DNA of 6,935 nucleotides, taken from positions 1 through 6,935 of the forward strand of contig QMLL01000091.1 in assembly GCA_003646715.1 (NCBI GenBank). The letters are read 5' to 3'. The stretch comes from Deltaproteobacteria bacterium (GTDB taxonomy: Bacteria > Desulfobacterota > Syntrophobacteria > B119-G9). Each line of letters opens with the position of its first letter. The first letter of the stretch is position 1. Below the pieces are notes generated by a model. The model had not been told where the DNA came from, searched no databases, and saw only the letters and a list, made by a program, of their open reading frames with translations. Shown in pieces: positions 5,468 through 6,935 of this stretch. A program made the position numbers and the translations under genes.

Positions 5468-5527
5468 TTTTGTTTGAGTGATATTTATGCCGTTTAAAAA
5501 GACGTGGTAGTCTAAGAAATGGTATCG

Positions 5528-5533
5528 AAGGGG
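5528..5533 (+). promoter_or_regulatory. Shine-Dalgarno deciding the GTG start of the cyclase gene
   Basis: AAGGGG lies 5 nt before GTG 5539. The frame is open back to a TGA at 5479-5481, but no ATG or well-placed alternative occurs in between, so this site settles the start. Confidence 0.7.
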
Positions 5534-5538
5534 TAGAC

Positions 5539-6935
5539 GTGGAAGTAATACCCAAAGTACTGCAAGTATTAAAATCTCTTCGCCCAAAGGACGTTGTGGA
5601 CATTGGCATCGTGAGCTTTGTCCTATACCGGTTCTACATGGTCTTTCAGGGCACCAATATATGGAGAATTCTCGTAGGGTTATCCATTTTATGGCTCCTT
5701 CAGTATCTAGCAGCTTCCGCTGGGATTATCCTTACGAGCTGGGCACTTCAGGGTATTACTGCTGCTGCTGCGATTATCATCATTGTAGTATTCAGAAATG
5801 AAATCAGAAGCGCTCTCCTGGTTACCAATATATCAAGCTTTTTCTGGGGTTCACCCCGTCACAAGAAAAAGGCTACATCCCCTGATATCATTACCGATAC
5901 GGTGTATTACCTGGCCAGAAACGGAATAGGAGCGTTGATTGTTTTTCCTGGAAATGAAGATATTTCGGAGTTGTTGAGCGGGGGTATCGATTGGGACGGC
6001 AAGGTAAGCCAGGAAATGATCGTGAGTATTTTTCAGACGTCAAGCCCGGTGCATGATGGAGCGATCATAATTGAGGGCAACAAGATTAAGAGGGTAGCAA
6101 CCATATTGCCTCTGACCCAGCGCCAGGATATCCCAACCTTTTACGGCACAAGGCATAGAGCAGCTCTGGGCCTTGTGGAACAATCAGATGCCCTGGTGGT
6201 GGTGGTATCTGAAGAAAGAGGAGAAGTCTCTGTTGCAAAAAACGGGAATATCAAGTGGATCAACAGGCCTCAGGATTTTAAGAGAGTCCTTATGAATCAT
6301 CTTGGTCTTGAAACCCCATCTAAGAGGCCTTGGCGAAAGATTGTTTCACAGGCTCTTGTTTTTTCGGTGTTTTTGACCATTACGATAGGAGTATGGTACG
6401 GTTTTACCCGTTCCAGGGATACTCTTATAGCGATAAGTGTCCCTGTTGAATATATTAACAGGCCACAAAAATACGAGATTCTGGATACTTCCACAAACGA
6501 GGTTAAGCTTGAAATAACAGGGCCGAGCAGGCTTGTCCGAGGGCTTAGGCCTGAACAGGTGGTGGTGAGAGTGGATCTTTCCACAGCTGCCGAAGGGGCG
6601 AACACCTTTCCTGTAACCAAGGAAAGCATCTCTATTCCACCTGGCTTGACTCTGGTGAAGGTCAGGCCTGGTTCTGTTACGGTAATCCTGGACATAGTTA
6701 TAACCAAGGAGGTGCCGATACAGGCTCAATGGGTGGGCAAACTTCCGCCGGGGAAGCGGCTGGTCTCAGCGCTAATTATGCCGCCCTCGGTGAAAATTGT
6801 TGGCGGTAAAGCTGTTCTTAAAAAGGTGCAGACGATTTACACCTCACCAATCAGGTTAAATGATCTGGTCAAGTCCGGCACGGTGACGGCCAAGCTGGTA
6901 CTTGTACCGGCTTCCATTGATCTGGCTCCCGGTGA
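5539..6935 (+). CDS. cdaA: Diadenylate cyclase CdaA fused to YbbR (CdaR-like) domains, partial at 3' end
   Basis: A membrane enzyme predicted to condense two ATP into the second messenger c-di-AMP. The 465 residues before the edge show three N-terminal membrane segments (about 18-36, 43-62, 68-88), with the CdaA-type YRFYMVFQGT after the first. A cytoplasmic DisA_N / DAC domain follows at about 105-245, with the catalytic DGA at 173-175 in SPVHDGAIII and RHR at 205-207 in GTRHRAALG, then a typical SEERGEVSVA strand. No stop follows. A fourth membrane segment (about 268-287) leads into a first YbbR domain (about 290-375) with ITGPSRLVRGLRPEQVVVRVDLS, and a second one begins at about 376 (VPIQAQWVGKLPPGKR) and runs off the window. 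Topology is consistent: cyclase in the cytoplasm, YbbR outside the membrane. In Firmicutes CdaA is about 270 residues and CdaR is a separate gene. Codons and frame are continuous across the junction. Confidence 0.9.
   Translation, partial: MEVIPKVLQVLKSLRPKDVVDIGIVSFVLYRFYMVFQGTNIWRILVGLSILWLLQYLAASAGIILTSWALQGITAAAAIIIIVVFRNEIRSALLVTNISSFFWGSPRHKKKATSPDIITDTVYYLARNGIGALIVFPGNEDISELLSGGIDWDGKVSQEMIVSIFQTSSPVHDGAIIIEGNKIKRVATILPLTQRQDIPTFYGTRHRAALGLVEQSDALVVVVSEERGEVSVAKNGNIKWINRPQDFKRVLMNHLGLETPSKRPWRKIVSQALVFSVFLTITIGVWYGFTRSRDTLIAISVPVEYINRPQKYEILDTSTNEVKLEITGPSRLVRGLRPEQVVVRVDLSTAAEGANTFPVTKESISIPPGLTLVKVRPGSVTVILDIVITKEVPIQAQWVGKLPPGKRLVSALIMPPSVKIVGGKAVLKKVQTIYTSPIRLNDLVKSGTVTAKLVLVPASIDLAPG

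Larger units (their letters stand above)
5231..5538. other. 308-nt intergenic region rich in inverted repeats
   Basis: No coding sequence is supportable between the DUF2914 stop and the cyclase start; only very short plus-strand ATG frames of 5 to 7 codons exist (for example at 5487 and 5519). The stretch holds TCCCT/AGGGA at 5265-5279, CCACAA/TTGTGG at 5303-5317, a bulged hairpin at 5346-5365, an extended stem-loop at 5399-5444 and a -24/-12-like site at 5451-5467. None of the hairpins is followed by a real T-run, so no clear intrinsic terminator for the DUF2914 gene is present. Read-through into the cyclase gene is therefore possible. Confidence 0.6.

Noticed and set aside
5487..5536. Tiny plus-strand frames MPFKKTW and MVSKG as leader peptides
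   Set aside because: Seven and five codons with no clear ribosome-binding site or attenuator after them; expected by chance.
5352..5609. Minus-strand 85-codon frame across the spacer and cyclase start
   Set aside because: Antisense to the cyclase N-terminus; no motif or ribosome-binding site.
6297..6729. Two overlapping minus-strand frames of 136 and 127 codons
   Set aside because: Antisense to the TM4-YbbR region of the cyclase, which reads continuously with family motifs.

Overview
The window looks like a chromosomal segment from a Gram-negative, probably anaerobic bacterium. A member of the former Deltaproteobacteria (Desulfobacterota) is my best guess. This rests on a LIV-type transporter with a lipoprotein receptor, a secreted DUF2914 protein, a diadenylate cyclase fused to YbbR domains, and moderately AT-leaning sequence. 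It is inference from gene content; there is no rRNA or other phylogenetic marker here.

Minus strand, 4628 down to 1: one tightly packed operon. Its order in the direction of transcription is a WrbA-like flavodoxin, a lipoprotein substrate-binding protein, LivH and LivM permeases, LivG ATPase, and LivF ATPase cut by the left edge. Gaps are 13 and 37 nt, then livH/livM share ATGA, livM/livG overlap by 20 nt, and a 113-nt spacer with a perfect hairpin precedes livF. Together the five transport genes encode a complete HAAT-family (branched-chain amino acid type) ABC importer, though the real substrate cannot be read from sequence. The flavodoxin sits first, directly behind a near-consensus sigma-70 promoter and a strong Shine-Dalgarno.

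Divergent intergenic region, 4629-4738: the minus-strand promoter, a perfect 20-bp AT palindrome just downstream of its predicted start site, and a possible overlapping -10 for the rightward gene.

Plus strand, 4739-5230: a small exported DUF2914 protein of unknown function. Then comes a 308-nt spacer (5231-5538) rich in inverted repeats, including a 46-nt extended stem-loop and a -24/-12 (sigma-54-like) candidate.

Plus strand, 5539 to the right edge: a GTG-started diadenylate cyclase of the CdaA type (three N-terminal membrane segments, DGA and RHR motifs). It continues without a stop through a fourth membrane segment into YbbR (CdaR-like) domains and runs off the window. In Firmicutes these are two adjacent genes; here cyclase and regulator are one polypeptide.

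Most notable points: the CdaA-YbbR fusion, the flavodoxin leading a LIV operon, a LivG with a degenerate ABC signature, and the structured cdaA leader. I saw no tRNA, rRNA, CRISPR array, insertion sequence or integration scar.
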